A DNA stretch of 64,000 nt from Pseudomonas graminis. Its GTDB lineage: Bacteria > Pseudomonadota > Gammaproteobacteria > Pseudomonadales > Pseudomonadaceae. Under the pieces are notes generated by a model. That model did not search any database. It had not been told where the DNA came from and worked only from the letters and a program-made list of their open reading frames with translations. The position numbers were made by a program, and so were the translations under genes. Each line of letters begins with the position of its first letter. Position 1 is the first letter of the stretch. The stretch spans positions 186,001 through 250,000 of the forward strand of contig NZ_MTSB01000005.1 in assembly GCF_002093745.1 (NCBI RefSeq). Direction: 5' to 3'. Of this stretch, positions 36,166-44,266 are shown one piece after another.

Positions 36166-36300
36166 GCGTCGTCGGGCAGGCTGTTCAGTTTGATCATTTC
36201 TGCCTTTTCCACAAACCATGGAGCTCCATTCACTTCCAGTGTATTGCTACATTGGGGGCATATCTGAGGGCATGCTTGGGATGGTTTGAAAGGATGCCCC
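36136..36300 (+). repeat. left direct repeat of the inserted element (att-like)
   Basis: This ~165-bp segment starts in the last ten codons of the LysR gene and matches 39542–39695 along its length with scattered substitutions and one indel. Shared blocks include ATGTTTTTTGG, GGAGYTCCATTCACTTCCAG (C here, T in the right copy), TATCTGAGGGCA and GCTTGGGATGG, ending in GGATGCCCC. It carries TGGGGGCA (36253–36260) and its inverse TGCCCCCA (36295–36302). Direct repeats that restore a gene 3' end are characteristic of site-specific integration; the divergence suggests an old event or two different element ends. Confidence 0.75.
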
Positions 36301-36795
36301 CAGCCTTGGGCCAAGTGGGCTATTGATGAGGATAGCTCCGACCGGACACTCTGCGATTCGATAGACCGGCCTGAAGCTTTCAGCGGAACGGTGGACACTG
36401 GAATCGATGAGCGAACAACACCACCTCCGTACAGACTCGTTTTCCACCCAAGGAATTAATCGTTAAAAATCAATTAGTTAATTAGCATTCTCGCGTTAGC
36501 TCTGTCCGAGCAACTCAAAATCGGAGGGGCTGACACTTCCCATGCAAACCAGGAACCGAACTTCAACGGCAACGATGAAGTGATCGCCCCAGAGTTGGTA
36601 AAACTAGCCTTTCATCTGACAGTCAAGGCTCCGGAAAAGTTGATAATTCAAAGATGTTCCAGCGTTCAACGCGACCTTTATTTCCAAGGGCAAGAGATCT
36701 CAAAATTACGGTTGAGCAGCGCAGCTTTATCGAAAACTTGAGACCTAGATCTGACCAGGCAGACCGGAGACTCAAGGAGCCCCACCTTTACGAGG
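36301..36795. other. left interior of the element, no gene seen
   Basis: About 495 nt, AT-richer than the flanks around 36450–36700, between the left repeat and the helicase stop. Short open frames occur but none has a ribosome site plus family resemblance. It may hold remnants of element genes. Confidence 0.4.
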
Positions 36796-39174
36796 CTATT
36801 GAGGATTGGTTAGTCGGTACTTGCCGGCCTCAATCTTCACCATGAGCTTCTGCCCGCAGAGACTGCCTATTGTTCGGCCCGCAAGGCTCTCGATGGAGTC
36901 ATCTAAATCACTGGGTACCAACCCTTCCCGCAACCATTGTACTACTTGGGATTTGGTGGCAACGGTCGCCTCGTTGCGCATCCGAAACTCGACGATCGTA
37001 GTGGCGAGGAATAGGACAGGGACTTCAGTAATCCCATACACAGGGTCATTAGAGCGCGGAAATTCAAAATTGCCGACCAGTGCCGCCACCTTGATTAAAG
37101 ATTGCCCCCGCTTCATTGATCGCGCAGCCCCCAATTCAACCGCCTGCTGGGCGATCTCAAAAACATTGGCCTCGTCCAATGGTTCTGCGAGGCAAGTCAG
37201 ACACGCACCGTACATGTTATGCGGTGTCATCGTATTGCATTCGGTGCAGGGCTTGAGATAGCCCTCTGTCAGTTCATTACGCACAAAGTCGATTCCAGCT
37301 ATGGAAAGACCTGTCGATAGCGATATCCACCAGCCCCAAAGCTGAACTCCGCGATTGCTCCATCTGGCGCCGCCTTCATATACCCATCGCCTCCATCGGC
37401 TTGCGTAAACAAATCCTTCGCCGAAGATTTCGTGTCTTCCGCCCAAGTCGGCGTATTTCCGCATTCTGTTAACGATAAACCGTGGGGCCGGAGCACGGGC
37501 ATCCTGATCGAGCACTGATTTGCGATCAATATTCTCCAAACCTTTGCGAAGGAAATCTGATTTTACGCTGCTCTGACCCACAAGCAGTTCAATAGGCACG
37601 ATGATATAGGCACGGGTCGTGGCTCGTCCGAGAGCGCAAGCCAATGTAATGTCATCCATTTCGAAGCCTGCTACGACGATGACGACTGGCGCCTCCATAC
37701 CGCGATACGCCGAGATAGTGGAGCGTGGAACACCGATCTCCTCAAGCGACGAGGAGAACTGACTGAGCACGATCAAGTCCTCGTTCATGACACCGGATTT
37801 AGCGAGGTTCGCCGTCATGGTCTGGATTGTCTTGGAAACATCCCAGCTAATGCTTCTGCACAAGTCCTCCACGGAGATCGGCCGAGGGCAATTCACCTCA
37901 TGTCGTGGCGGTAGCATCTCCATCATCGTCTGAGTGATGCCTCCGGGATTCCGGTAGACCGTTGTCAGATAGAAGAATCGCTCGCCATAGGTATCCTCCA
38001 GAAATCGATAGGAACTGCCTTTTTCGATCCCGGGTAGTACCTGGAGCTCATCAGCAAAAACGAACTTGCGTGCGTTGGCGAAATGGTCGCGCAGCGCCAA
38101 GTGATCGGCCTCATTGAGCGCCTGGGCCTCATCGACGATCAACGCCGCGTACTGATCATCTACCGACCCATGCAGGGCCAGGTGATGCTCGTCATAGTTG
38201 GGCTCGCCGGAGCTGTTTTCCCTGTTCCGCTTGCCCTGGGACTCGCAGTAGGAATGAAAGGTTTGAACTGTCACGGCCCGGCCAAACTGGCTCAATTGAG
38301 CGGCCACCTTATGCGTAATCTGGCGGTTCTTCAGAAGGAACAGTACCTTGAGGTCCCGAGCGACAAACTGCTCAGCAAGAGAACGCGCTATCAACGTCTT
38401 GCCGCTGCCCGAAAACCCCGCGATCAACCTTCGATCAGAGTCGACGCACAATGCCACCTGATTCGCCTGCTTTTTGTCTAATTGAAGCCACAACTCGCTG
38501 TCCGCAACGATTTTCCGGCCAAGAGCCCCTTCCCGTAATTCCCGCGGCCAGACGGAGTCGAGAAATTGTTTGATTTCATGGCTGAAATTATCCTTGATGT
38601 TGTAGTTCAGTGCGGACTTCCAGTGCGCCATCAATTGCACGATGCGCGAAGGCATGTCCTGACGGTGCTTTTGGAGGATTAGAATACCGTCGGGCAACTG
38701 CCGGTCGAGCGGCACGTATGCACTGGCGATTTGCGAACTCTCCAGATCGAAGTCTGGAAAATGCACTGCGTAACCGACTGGGCACTTCATCTGCCACGAT
38801 TGCAACATATCGACGAGAACGAAAGCGTTGTCCTTGACCTGATTCAGAGGATCGATTTCATAACCGTCACGTTCGTGAATAAATCGAACGCCCGACGGCT
38901 GATACAAACCTGACTTCGTCTCTATGCAAAGCATACCCAGTTCCGCATGTAAGATTACGAAGTCCACCTCGCCAGACAGGTGCATCCTCTCTAAGGAAAC
39001 TCGCAGGTAGTGCTGCAGATCCTGCGAGTACACCCGCTTTGTCCGGCCGCGTAGCCAAGGTAGCGAGTGGATGACGACAAACCCATCGTCAAGTGCCGCT
39101 AGTTCCTGAAAAAGCGTAAATTCGCCTTTGCTGCGGAATTCCGCATGATCGAGTGCTGGAAAGAATTTGGCCAT
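36796..39174 (-). CDS. NERD nuclease-like / superfamily 1 helicase protein with zinc ribbon
   Basis: A 792-aa protein, the only gene in the repeat-bounded element. The N-terminal NERD domain shows the D…ExK nuclease pattern (GEVDFVIL at 68–75, then CIETKSG at 83–89). The UvrD-like SF1 helicase follows: Walker A GFSGSGKT (253–260), Walker B ALIVDEAQAL (344–353), VYRNPGG (406–412), and a later GRATTRAY. A four-cysteine ribbon (CTEC and CLTC, 643–661) lies near the C-terminus. The start MAKFFPALDH is chosen by NERD-family similarity; the frame is open 50 codons further. A role in processing or restricting foreign DNA is plausible given the domains and mobile context, but not shown. Confidence 0.85.
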   Translation of the reverse strand: MAKFFPALDHAEFRSKGEFTLFQELAALDDGFVVIHSLPWLRGRTKRVYSQDLQHYLRVSLERMHLSGEVDFVILHAELGMLCIETKSGLYQPSGVRFIHERDGYEIDPLNQVKDNAFVLVDMLQSWQMKCPVGYAVHFPDFDLESSQIASAYVPLDRQLPDGILILQKHRQDMPSRIVQLMAHWKSALNYNIKDNFSHEIKQFLDSVWPRELREGALGRKIVADSELWLQLDKKQANQVALCVDSDRRLIAGFSGSGKTLIARSLAEQFVARDLKVLFLLKNRQITHKVAAQLSQFGRAVTVQTFHSYCESQGKRNRENSSGEPNYDEHHLALHGSVDDQYAALIVDEAQALNEADHLALRDHFANARKFVFADELQVLPGIEKGSSYRFLEDTYGERFFYLTTVYRNPGGITQTMMEMLPPRHEVNCPRPISVEDLCRSISWDVSKTIQTMTANLAKSGVMNEDLIVLSQFSSSLEEIGVPRSTISAYRGMEAPVVIVVAGFEMDDITLACALGRATTRAYIIVPIELLVGQSSVKSDFLRKGLENIDRKSVLDQDARAPAPRFIVNRMRKYADLGGRHEIFGEGFVYASRWRRWVYEGGARWSNRGVQLWGWWISLSTGLSIAGIDFVRNELTEGYLKPCTECNTMTPHNMYGACLTCLAEPLDEANVFEIAQQAVELGAARSMKRGQSLIKVAALVGNFEFPRSNDPVYGITEVPVLFLATTIVEFRMRNEATVATKSQVVQWLREGLVPSDLDDSIESLAGRTIGSLCGQKLMVKIEAGKYRLTNPQ

Positions 39175-39541
39175 GAATGGAAGAAACGCTATGTCAGTTG
39201 GGGCATAGTAAGGCACTGGATGCACCCGTGTCCTCTCATCCACCAACCTATCAATGGTACCGCTCCGATCAGCCCAGACCGGGCGGAAATTACCGAGTCG
39301 ATAGTCAAGTTGTACCCTACCCACCTACCAGGCGCTTGGTGCCCTGCCCTAGGCGACCAATCATCCAGGCATCCCCCGTGCAAGCCGAGTCTGACGTACA
39401 TTGAAAGCCATCGACGACCACCCTGCTCCGCCTCAGAGATCGCCAATCTCGATCGCCCGCATATCCCGCGCTACTGGGGGCAAAACTGGGGGCACATTTG
39501 AATTTTTCCGCCTGAAAACACCGTCCTAGAGCCAAGTCAAA
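39175..39541. other. right interior of the element with TGGGGGCA repeats
   Basis: This ~370-nt stretch upstream of the helicase should hold its promoter. Close to the right repeat are two TGGGGGCA octamers in direct orientation (39475–39482 and 39487–39494), the same octamer as in the left repeat. Such clustered repeats next to an att-like site resemble arm sites of a tyrosine integrase. No integrase gene is present. Confidence 0.5.
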
Positions 39542-39695
39542 ATGTTTTTTGGGGATCCGGATAGTCTTTAGGGGGCGTCGGGCAATCAGCTTATCTGATC
39601 GTTTTTGTCTTTCTATAAGAACGTGGAGTTCCATTCACTTCCAGTTTGTGGGCGTATCTGAGGGCACGCTTGGGATGGCTTTAAAAGGATGCCCC
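39542..39695 (+). repeat. right direct repeat of the inserted element (att-like)
   Basis: The segment begins with codons for MFFGDPDSL and a stop, a copy of the LysR C-terminus without the rest of that gene, and continues through the same blocks as 36136–36300 to GGATGCCCC. It marks the right border of the 3.4-kb insertion; the GntR–nucleoside operon starts 150 nt beyond. Confidence 0.75.
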
Positions 39696-39811
39696 AATCC
39701 ACAGTCCACCAGCCTCTCACGACAAATCACACGCTGCCGATTCCAGAGAGGATGAAACCAGTCACCCCGTGCGCCGATGCGTCGCATCGCCGGTTGGCAT
39801 GCAAAAAGACC

Positions 39812-39841
39812 TTGCATTCAGGTCCAGACTGGCTCTATAAA
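39812..39841 (+). promoter_or_regulatory. candidate promoter of the GntR operon (possibly leaderless)
   Basis: TTGCAT (39812–39817) and TATAAA (39836–39841) are separated by 18 bp. Transcription would begin about seven bases later, at or next to the ATG at 39848, so the first gene may be translated from a leaderless message. No Shine–Dalgarno sequence is visible for it, which agrees. Confidence 0.5.
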
Positions 39842-39847
39842 ATGTAC

Positions 39848-40561
39848 ATGACTAGACAGGTTCGATTCGACAAAAAAACCCAGGTTGTCACCGAGCTGAT
39901 CCGCCGTATCGAAAGCGGTCAGATGAGCTCCGGTGCCCTGCTGCCCGGGGAAAATCTTCTGGCCCAGGAGTTTAATGTCAGCCGAGGCACGCTGCGCGAA
40001 GCGTTGTCCGAGCTCAAGCGGCGTAACTTCATTGCCACCCAGACCGGTGTGGGCTCGATTGTCACCTACGATGGTTTTAGCCTGGACCAGCACGCCGGCT
40101 GGGCCCAAGCCTTGGCCGACACTGGCGCCAGCGTGCGTACGGAAATCCTGCGTCTGGTAGCGGTGCAACGGCCAGACCTGGAAGTGCGCCTGGGCACCTC
40201 CAGCCTGGTGGCTCTGGACCGCCGCCGTATCGCCGCCGATGGCAGTATCGTTTCCTTGGAGCGGGCCTTGATTCCAGCGGTCGATGGCCTGGAAAATCTG
40301 CCGCAACAGGGCCTGCTGGAACAGTCACTGACGGTGACCATGGCCGCTCATGGTTTTATTGGCGACAAGGGCGACCAATGGATCGGCGCAGAGCCTTTGA
40401 ATCGCGAAGACGCCAGGCTGCTGGCGCGGGACCCGGGCACGGTGTTTCTCAAGGCCGTGCGCACGACCTTTGACCGCCGTGAACGGTTTATGGAGCACGT
40501 AGAGAGCCTGTTGGATCCCGTGCATTTTCGCCTTCATCTCGCCTTCGGATCCTCCATATGA
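39848..40561 (+). CDS. GntR-family regulator (HutC/UTRA type)
   Basis: A 237-aa regulator with an N-terminal GntR winged helix (LLPGENLLAQEFNVSRGTL, then LKRRNFIATQTGVGSIV) and a C-terminal UTRA ligand domain (SLVALDRRRIAADGSIVSLERALIP, in part). ATG 39848 is chosen over 39842 because the -10 box ends at 39841. It overlaps the ADP-ribosylglycohydrolase gene (ATGA) and heads its operon, so it is most likely a local repressor released by a pathway metabolite, as is usual for HutC-type proteins. Confidence 0.88.
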   Translation: MTRQVRFDKKTQVVTELIRRIESGQMSSGALLPGENLLAQEFNVSRGTLREALSELKRRNFIATQTGVGSIVTYDGFSLDQHAGWAQALADTGASVRTEILRLVAVQRPDLEVRLGTSSLVALDRRRIAADGSIVSLERALIPAVDGLENLPQQGLLEQSLTVTMAAHGFIGDKGDQWIGAEPLNREDARLLARDPGTVFLKAVRTTFDRRERFMEHVESLLDPVHFRLHLAFGSSI

Positions 40562-41571
40562 GCACAGCATTTCTGCAAGACCGAGGCCTGGGCGCTTTTT
40601 ATGGCCTGGCCCTGGGCGACGCTTTGGGCATGCCGACGCAATCACTGCCGCGCGCGTTAATCCTGCAACGCTATGGCCGTATCAGTACGCTGATCGGCGC
40701 CGATGCCGACCAGCCGATAGCACCCAATATGCCAGCCGGCGCCATCACCGATGACACCGAACAGGCCATCCTGGTGGCTCATCTGCTGGTGGCTGGCGGC
40801 GGTAGCATCGACCCAACGGCGCTGGCTCACAGCCTGATCGAGTGGGAAGCCGCGATGAAAGCCAAGGGCTCCCACGACCTGCTGGGGCCTTCGACCAAAC
40901 GTGCGATTGAAATGATCCTTAATGGCCACAGCCCTGAAGAGGCCGGCCGCTTCGGCACCACCAACGGCGCGGCCATGCGGATCACCCCGGTAGGCATCGC
41001 GGCCAATGTGGGCAACCGCGAGGCGTTTCTGACGCAGGTGGTGCAGGCCTGTCAGGTCACCCACAACACCACGCTGGGCATCTCCAGCGCAGCCGCGGTC
41101 GCGGCCGTGGTGTCCGCCGGGATCAATGGCGCGTCCCTGGCTGACGCTTTGGAGACAGGCGCGGAGGTGGCCCTGAGTGCCGAACGCCATGGCCATTGGG
41201 TTGCGGGTGGACGTATCGCCGCGCGCATTTACTGGGCCAAGGCGCTTTGCGCCGACTGCACGGACGAGCAACTGGCCGACCGAGTGCATGATGTGATTGG
41301 CACTTCGGTCGCCTCACAAGAATCGGTGGTTGCGGCCTTCACCCTCGCCCACCGAGTGGCGAGCAGCACGCTCAGCCCGTTCGACGCGGTGTGCATGGCG
41401 GCGAGCCTGGGCGGCGACACTGACACGATTGCCGCCATTCTCGGTGCCATGCTGGGTGCCTGTAACGGCATGCACGCCTGGCCGGCAGCGTTGATCGAGC
41501 AACTTGATGCGGTCAACACCCTCGACCTCGCCCCCTTGGTCGAACACTTGCTGGTGCTACGCACCGATTGA
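40558..41571 (+). CDS. ADP-ribosylglycohydrolase family protein
   Basis: A 337-aa all-helical DraG/ARH-type hydrolase. Metal-binding motifs are intact: LALGDALGMPTQ at the N-terminus, GAITDDTEQAILVA (the DDTE cluster, about 65), and GGDTDTIAAILGAMLGA near residue 280. Such enzymes cleave N-glycosidic bonds of ADP-ribose or related ribosides. Here it is translationally coupled to a GntR regulator and precedes an NCS1 permease and a PfkB kinase. This suggests it acts as a nucleoside N-glycosidase in salvage rather than on ADP-ribosylated proteins; that is inference from context. Confidence 0.9.
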   Translation: MSTAFLQDRGLGAFYGLALGDALGMPTQSLPRALILQRYGRISTLIGADADQPIAPNMPAGAITDDTEQAILVAHLLVAGGGSIDPTALAHSLIEWEAAMKAKGSHDLLGPSTKRAIEMILNGHSPEEAGRFGTTNGAAMRITPVGIAANVGNREAFLTQVVQACQVTHNTTLGISSAAAVAAVVSAGINGASLADALETGAEVALSAERHGHWVAGGRIAARIYWAKALCADCTDEQLADRVHDVIGTSVASQESVVAAFTLAHRVASSTLSPFDAVCMAASLGGDTDTIAAILGAMLGACNGMHAWPAALIEQLDAVNTLDLAPLVEHLLVLRTD

Positions 41572-41730
41572 TGGGCCGAGCGCTGCTCGCCCACTGAAAC
41601 GAGATCACCCTCGCCCCCCGGCTCTCCGGGTGGCCGTCAGGCTGACCCGGCTTTGGATAGCCTATTTGCACTGGATTGCACCTGCTTACGTACTGCCACA
41701 ACCAAAATAAAGGCAATAGGAGCAACGCAA

Positions 41731-43200
41731 ATGAACACATCGCCCACCTCGCAAGGTGCAGGTCAGCTGGAAACCCGTGGCATCGAGCCGGTCCCTGAAA
41801 ATGAATGCAACGGCCATCCATTGCAGTTGTTCTGGGTCTGGTTCGCAGCCAATATCAGCATCCTCGGATTGCCGCTCGGGGCTACTCTGGTCGCGTTTCA
41901 GGGGCTGGCCATCTGGCAGGCAGTTATCGTCGCTATCCTCGGTGCCGCTGGCTCGTTCGCCGTGGTGGGCGTTATCTCCATTGCCGGGCGGCGCGGTCGT
42001 GCGCCCAGCCTGACGCTGTCCAGGGCCATCTTCGGGGTGCGAGGCAACATCGGGCCTACCCTGGTTTCGCTGATGTCGCGCCTGGGCTGGGAAACGGTCA
42101 ATACCACAACCGCCGCGTTCGTCTTGCTGTCACTGTTCGCGATCCTTTTCGGCACCCCCGTGGAGGCGAAAAACTCACCTGGCCTGACCCTCGTGTTCAT
42201 CGCCTTGTTCGTGCTGCTGACCTTGAGCGTCTCGGGCCTGGGCCATGCCACCCTGCTGGTCATCCAGAAATGGGCGACGTACCTCTTTGGCGCTCTTAAC
42301 CTGGTGGTCGGCGGCTTTCTACTCACCCACATCGACTGGAGCCTGGTCTTCAACGCGCCTGCCGCGCCCCTGAGTGCCATGATCATTGGTGTAGGCACCA
42401 TGGCCGCCGGCACCGGTATCGGCTGGGCCAACGCGGGCGCCGATATGTCGCGCTATCAGCACGCCAGCGTAAAGGCCACCCGGCTGGTGGCCTCAGCGGC
42501 GTTTGGCGCAGGGATCCCGTTGGTTTTGCTGATCACCCTCGGCGGCCTGCTGTCGGTGGGCAACGATCACCTGGCTTCAACCACTGACCCGATCATCGCC
42601 ATCCGCGAAATGTTGCCCACCTGGATGGCCGTGCCCTATTTGATCACTGCGTTCGGCGGCCTGTTACTGTCCAACAACCTGTCGGTTTACTCGGCCGGTC
42701 TGACCACCTTGACCCTCGGCCTGAAGGTCAAGCGAGTACACGCGGTAATCGTCGATATCGTCGCGATCTTTGCCGGTTCGATCTACTTCATGCTGATCGC
42801 CGACAGCTTCTACGGCCCCTTCATTACGTTCATTTCGATGCTGGCGGTGCCCATTACCGCGTGGGTCGGCATCTTTGTCGTCGACCTGCTGCACCGCCAC
42901 GTCTACTCCCCCAATGACTTGCTGGACCAGACTCCACGCAGCGCTTACTGGTATCGCGGCGGCGTCGAATGGCGCGCGCTGGGCTCGTGGGCATTGGCCA
43001 TCGTTCTCGGCTTCAGCTTCACCACTGTGGCCACTACCCCGGAGCATGTGCTGTTCAAAGGCATGCTCGCCGATTCCTGGCTGGGCCATAACGGTCTGGG
43101 CTGGATCGTGACCTTCATTGTCGCCGGAGGCCTTTACGCGCTACTCGGCGGGGCGCGTGATCGCCGTGTCTTTAACAAAGAGGCTGCCCATGCCCGCTAA
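41731..43200 (+). CDS. NCS1-family cytosine/purine/nucleoside permease
   Basis: A 489-aa inner-membrane carrier with about twelve helices. Family features: N-terminal soluble lead ending NECNGHPLQLFWVWFAANIS, SRAIFGVRGNIGPTLVSLMSRLGWETVNT in helix 3 (shown in part), and GWANAGADMSRYQ in the middle, as in cytosine/purine permeases. AGGAGC precedes the ATG. The 159-nt gap before it could hold an internal promoter. It overlaps the kinase gene by 11 nt. It presumably imports the nucleobase or nucleoside handled by its neighbours. Confidence 0.9.
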   Translation: MNTSPTSQGAGQLETRGIEPVPENECNGHPLQLFWVWFAANISILGLPLGATLVAFQGLAIWQAVIVAILGAAGSFAVVGVISIAGRRGRAPSLTLSRAIFGVRGNIGPTLVSLMSRLGWETVNTTTAAFVLLSLFAILFGTPVEAKNSPGLTLVFIALFVLLTLSVSGLGHATLLVIQKWATYLFGALNLVVGGFLLTHIDWSLVFNAPAAPLSAMIIGVGTMAAGTGIGWANAGADMSRYQHASVKATRLVASAAFGAGIPLVLLITLGGLLSVGNDHLASTTDPIIAIREMLPTWMAVPYLITAFGGLLLSNNLSVYSAGLTTLTLGLKVKRVHAVIVDIVAIFAGSIYFMLIADSFYGPFITFISMLAVPITAWVGIFVVDLLHRHVYSPNDLLDQTPRSAYWYRGGVEWRALGSWALAIVLGFSFTTVATTPEHVLFKGMLADSWLGHNGLGWIVTFIVAGGLYALLGGARDRRVFNKEAAHAR

Positions 43201-44119
43201 ATTGTTCTACACCGGCCAAGTGGTGGTCGACCTCGTCATGGCAATCGATCACCTGCCGTCTTCGGGGGGCGACGTACTGGCCACCAGCGCGACATTCGAG
43301 ACTGGAGGCGGCTTCAATGTCATGGCCGCTGCCTGCCGCAATGGCTTGCGCACGGTTTACCTGGGCCGCCATGGCCAGGGCCGCTTCGGCGACCTGGCTC
43401 GCCAGGCCATGCGCGACGAGGGCGTGGAGATTTCCACGATGCCCGTCCCCGGAGAAGACACCGGTCTGGCCGTTGCCTTGGTGGAAGCCTCGGCCGAGCG
43501 CTCGTTCATCTCCTACGTGGGCGCTGAAGGCGGTTTGTCCACCGATGACCTGCACGGGGTGCGGGTCAGCCCCGAGGATTACGTATTTGTCAGCGGCTAT
43601 AGCCTGATACACAAAAACAAGGTGACCGCCTTGCTTGCCTGGCTGAGCGGATTGCCCAGCGGCACTGCGGTGGTATTCGACCCAGGCCCATTGGTTAATG
43701 CTGTAAATGGCGCCGAGATAAACGCCGTACTTCCATTGATCAGCGTATGGTCCAGCAACCGCGAAGAAGCCCTGCGTTTCACGCAAACCCAGACACCCGC
43801 CGACGCCCTCCACAGCCTGGCCGCCCTTCTGCGCGACGATGCTCTCATAGTGATTCGTGACGGCCCCGCAGGTTGCTGGATCAACCATGCTGGACAGACG
43901 CGACACATACCCGGCTTTGCTGTGACGGCACTCGACACCAATGGCGCTGGCGACGCCCATGCAGGTGTGCTGCTGGCCGAGTTGGCCAAGGGTAGCAGCG
44001 TCGACCGGGCGGCCCTGCGCGCCAATGCGGCAGCGGCGATTGCGGTCACACGCCGGGGGCCGGCGACGGCTCCCGGCCGTGAGGAGGTAGATGCGCTGAT
44101 AAACCGGCTAACACCGTGA
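43190..44119 (+). CDS. PfkB-family carbohydrate/nucleoside kinase
   Basis: A 309-aa ribokinase-type kinase. The N-terminal VVVDLVMAIDHLPSSGGDV and GGGFNVMAAACRNG match the first PfkB signature. The second, DTNGAGDAHAGVLLAEL (about residue 243), carries the catalytic Asp of the GAGD anion hole. It may phosphorylate ribose or a ribonucleoside freed or imported by the operon. The start at 43190 overlaps the permease stop by 11 nt with AGG upstream. Confidence 0.9.
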   Translation: MPAKLFYTGQVVVDLVMAIDHLPSSGGDVLATSATFETGGGFNVMAAACRNGLRTVYLGRHGQGRFGDLARQAMRDEGVEISTMPVPGEDTGLAVALVEASAERSFISYVGAEGGLSTDDLHGVRVSPEDYVFVSGYSLIHKNKVTALLAWLSGLPSGTAVVFDPGPLVNAVNGAEINAVLPLISVWSSNREEALRFTQTQTPADALHSLAALLRDDALIVIRDGPAGCWINHAGQTRHIPGFAVTALDTNGAGDAHAGVLLAELAKGSSVDRAALRANAAAAIAVTRRGPATAPGREEVDALINRLTP

Positions 44120-44243
44120 AAGCCTGGTCAACCGAACGATCAGGCCGTTGAAGAAGCACCAGGAAAATGACTCCAGCCTGACGCTTATCGGCCCCGTTCT
44201 CGAAAGATAACCCGTTGCAGCCCCCAAACCTTCGCAGAGCGCT

Positions 44244-44259
44244 AACCGAGCGCTCGGTT
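44244..44259. repeat. 16-bp perfect palindrome
   Basis: AACCGAGCGCTCGGTT is a perfect palindrome in the gap between the convergent PfkB and histidine kinase genes. It has no T run, so it is not a typical terminator; it looks like a TetR-type operator without its regulator nearby. Confidence 0.5.
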
Positions 44260-44266
44260 CATGGTT

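Noticed and set aside
36654..36845. A 63-codon plus-strand open frame at the left side of the NERD-helicase gene
   Set aside because: Overlaps the helicase 3' end in antisense and lacks a ribosome site or family similarity; not enough to call a gene.
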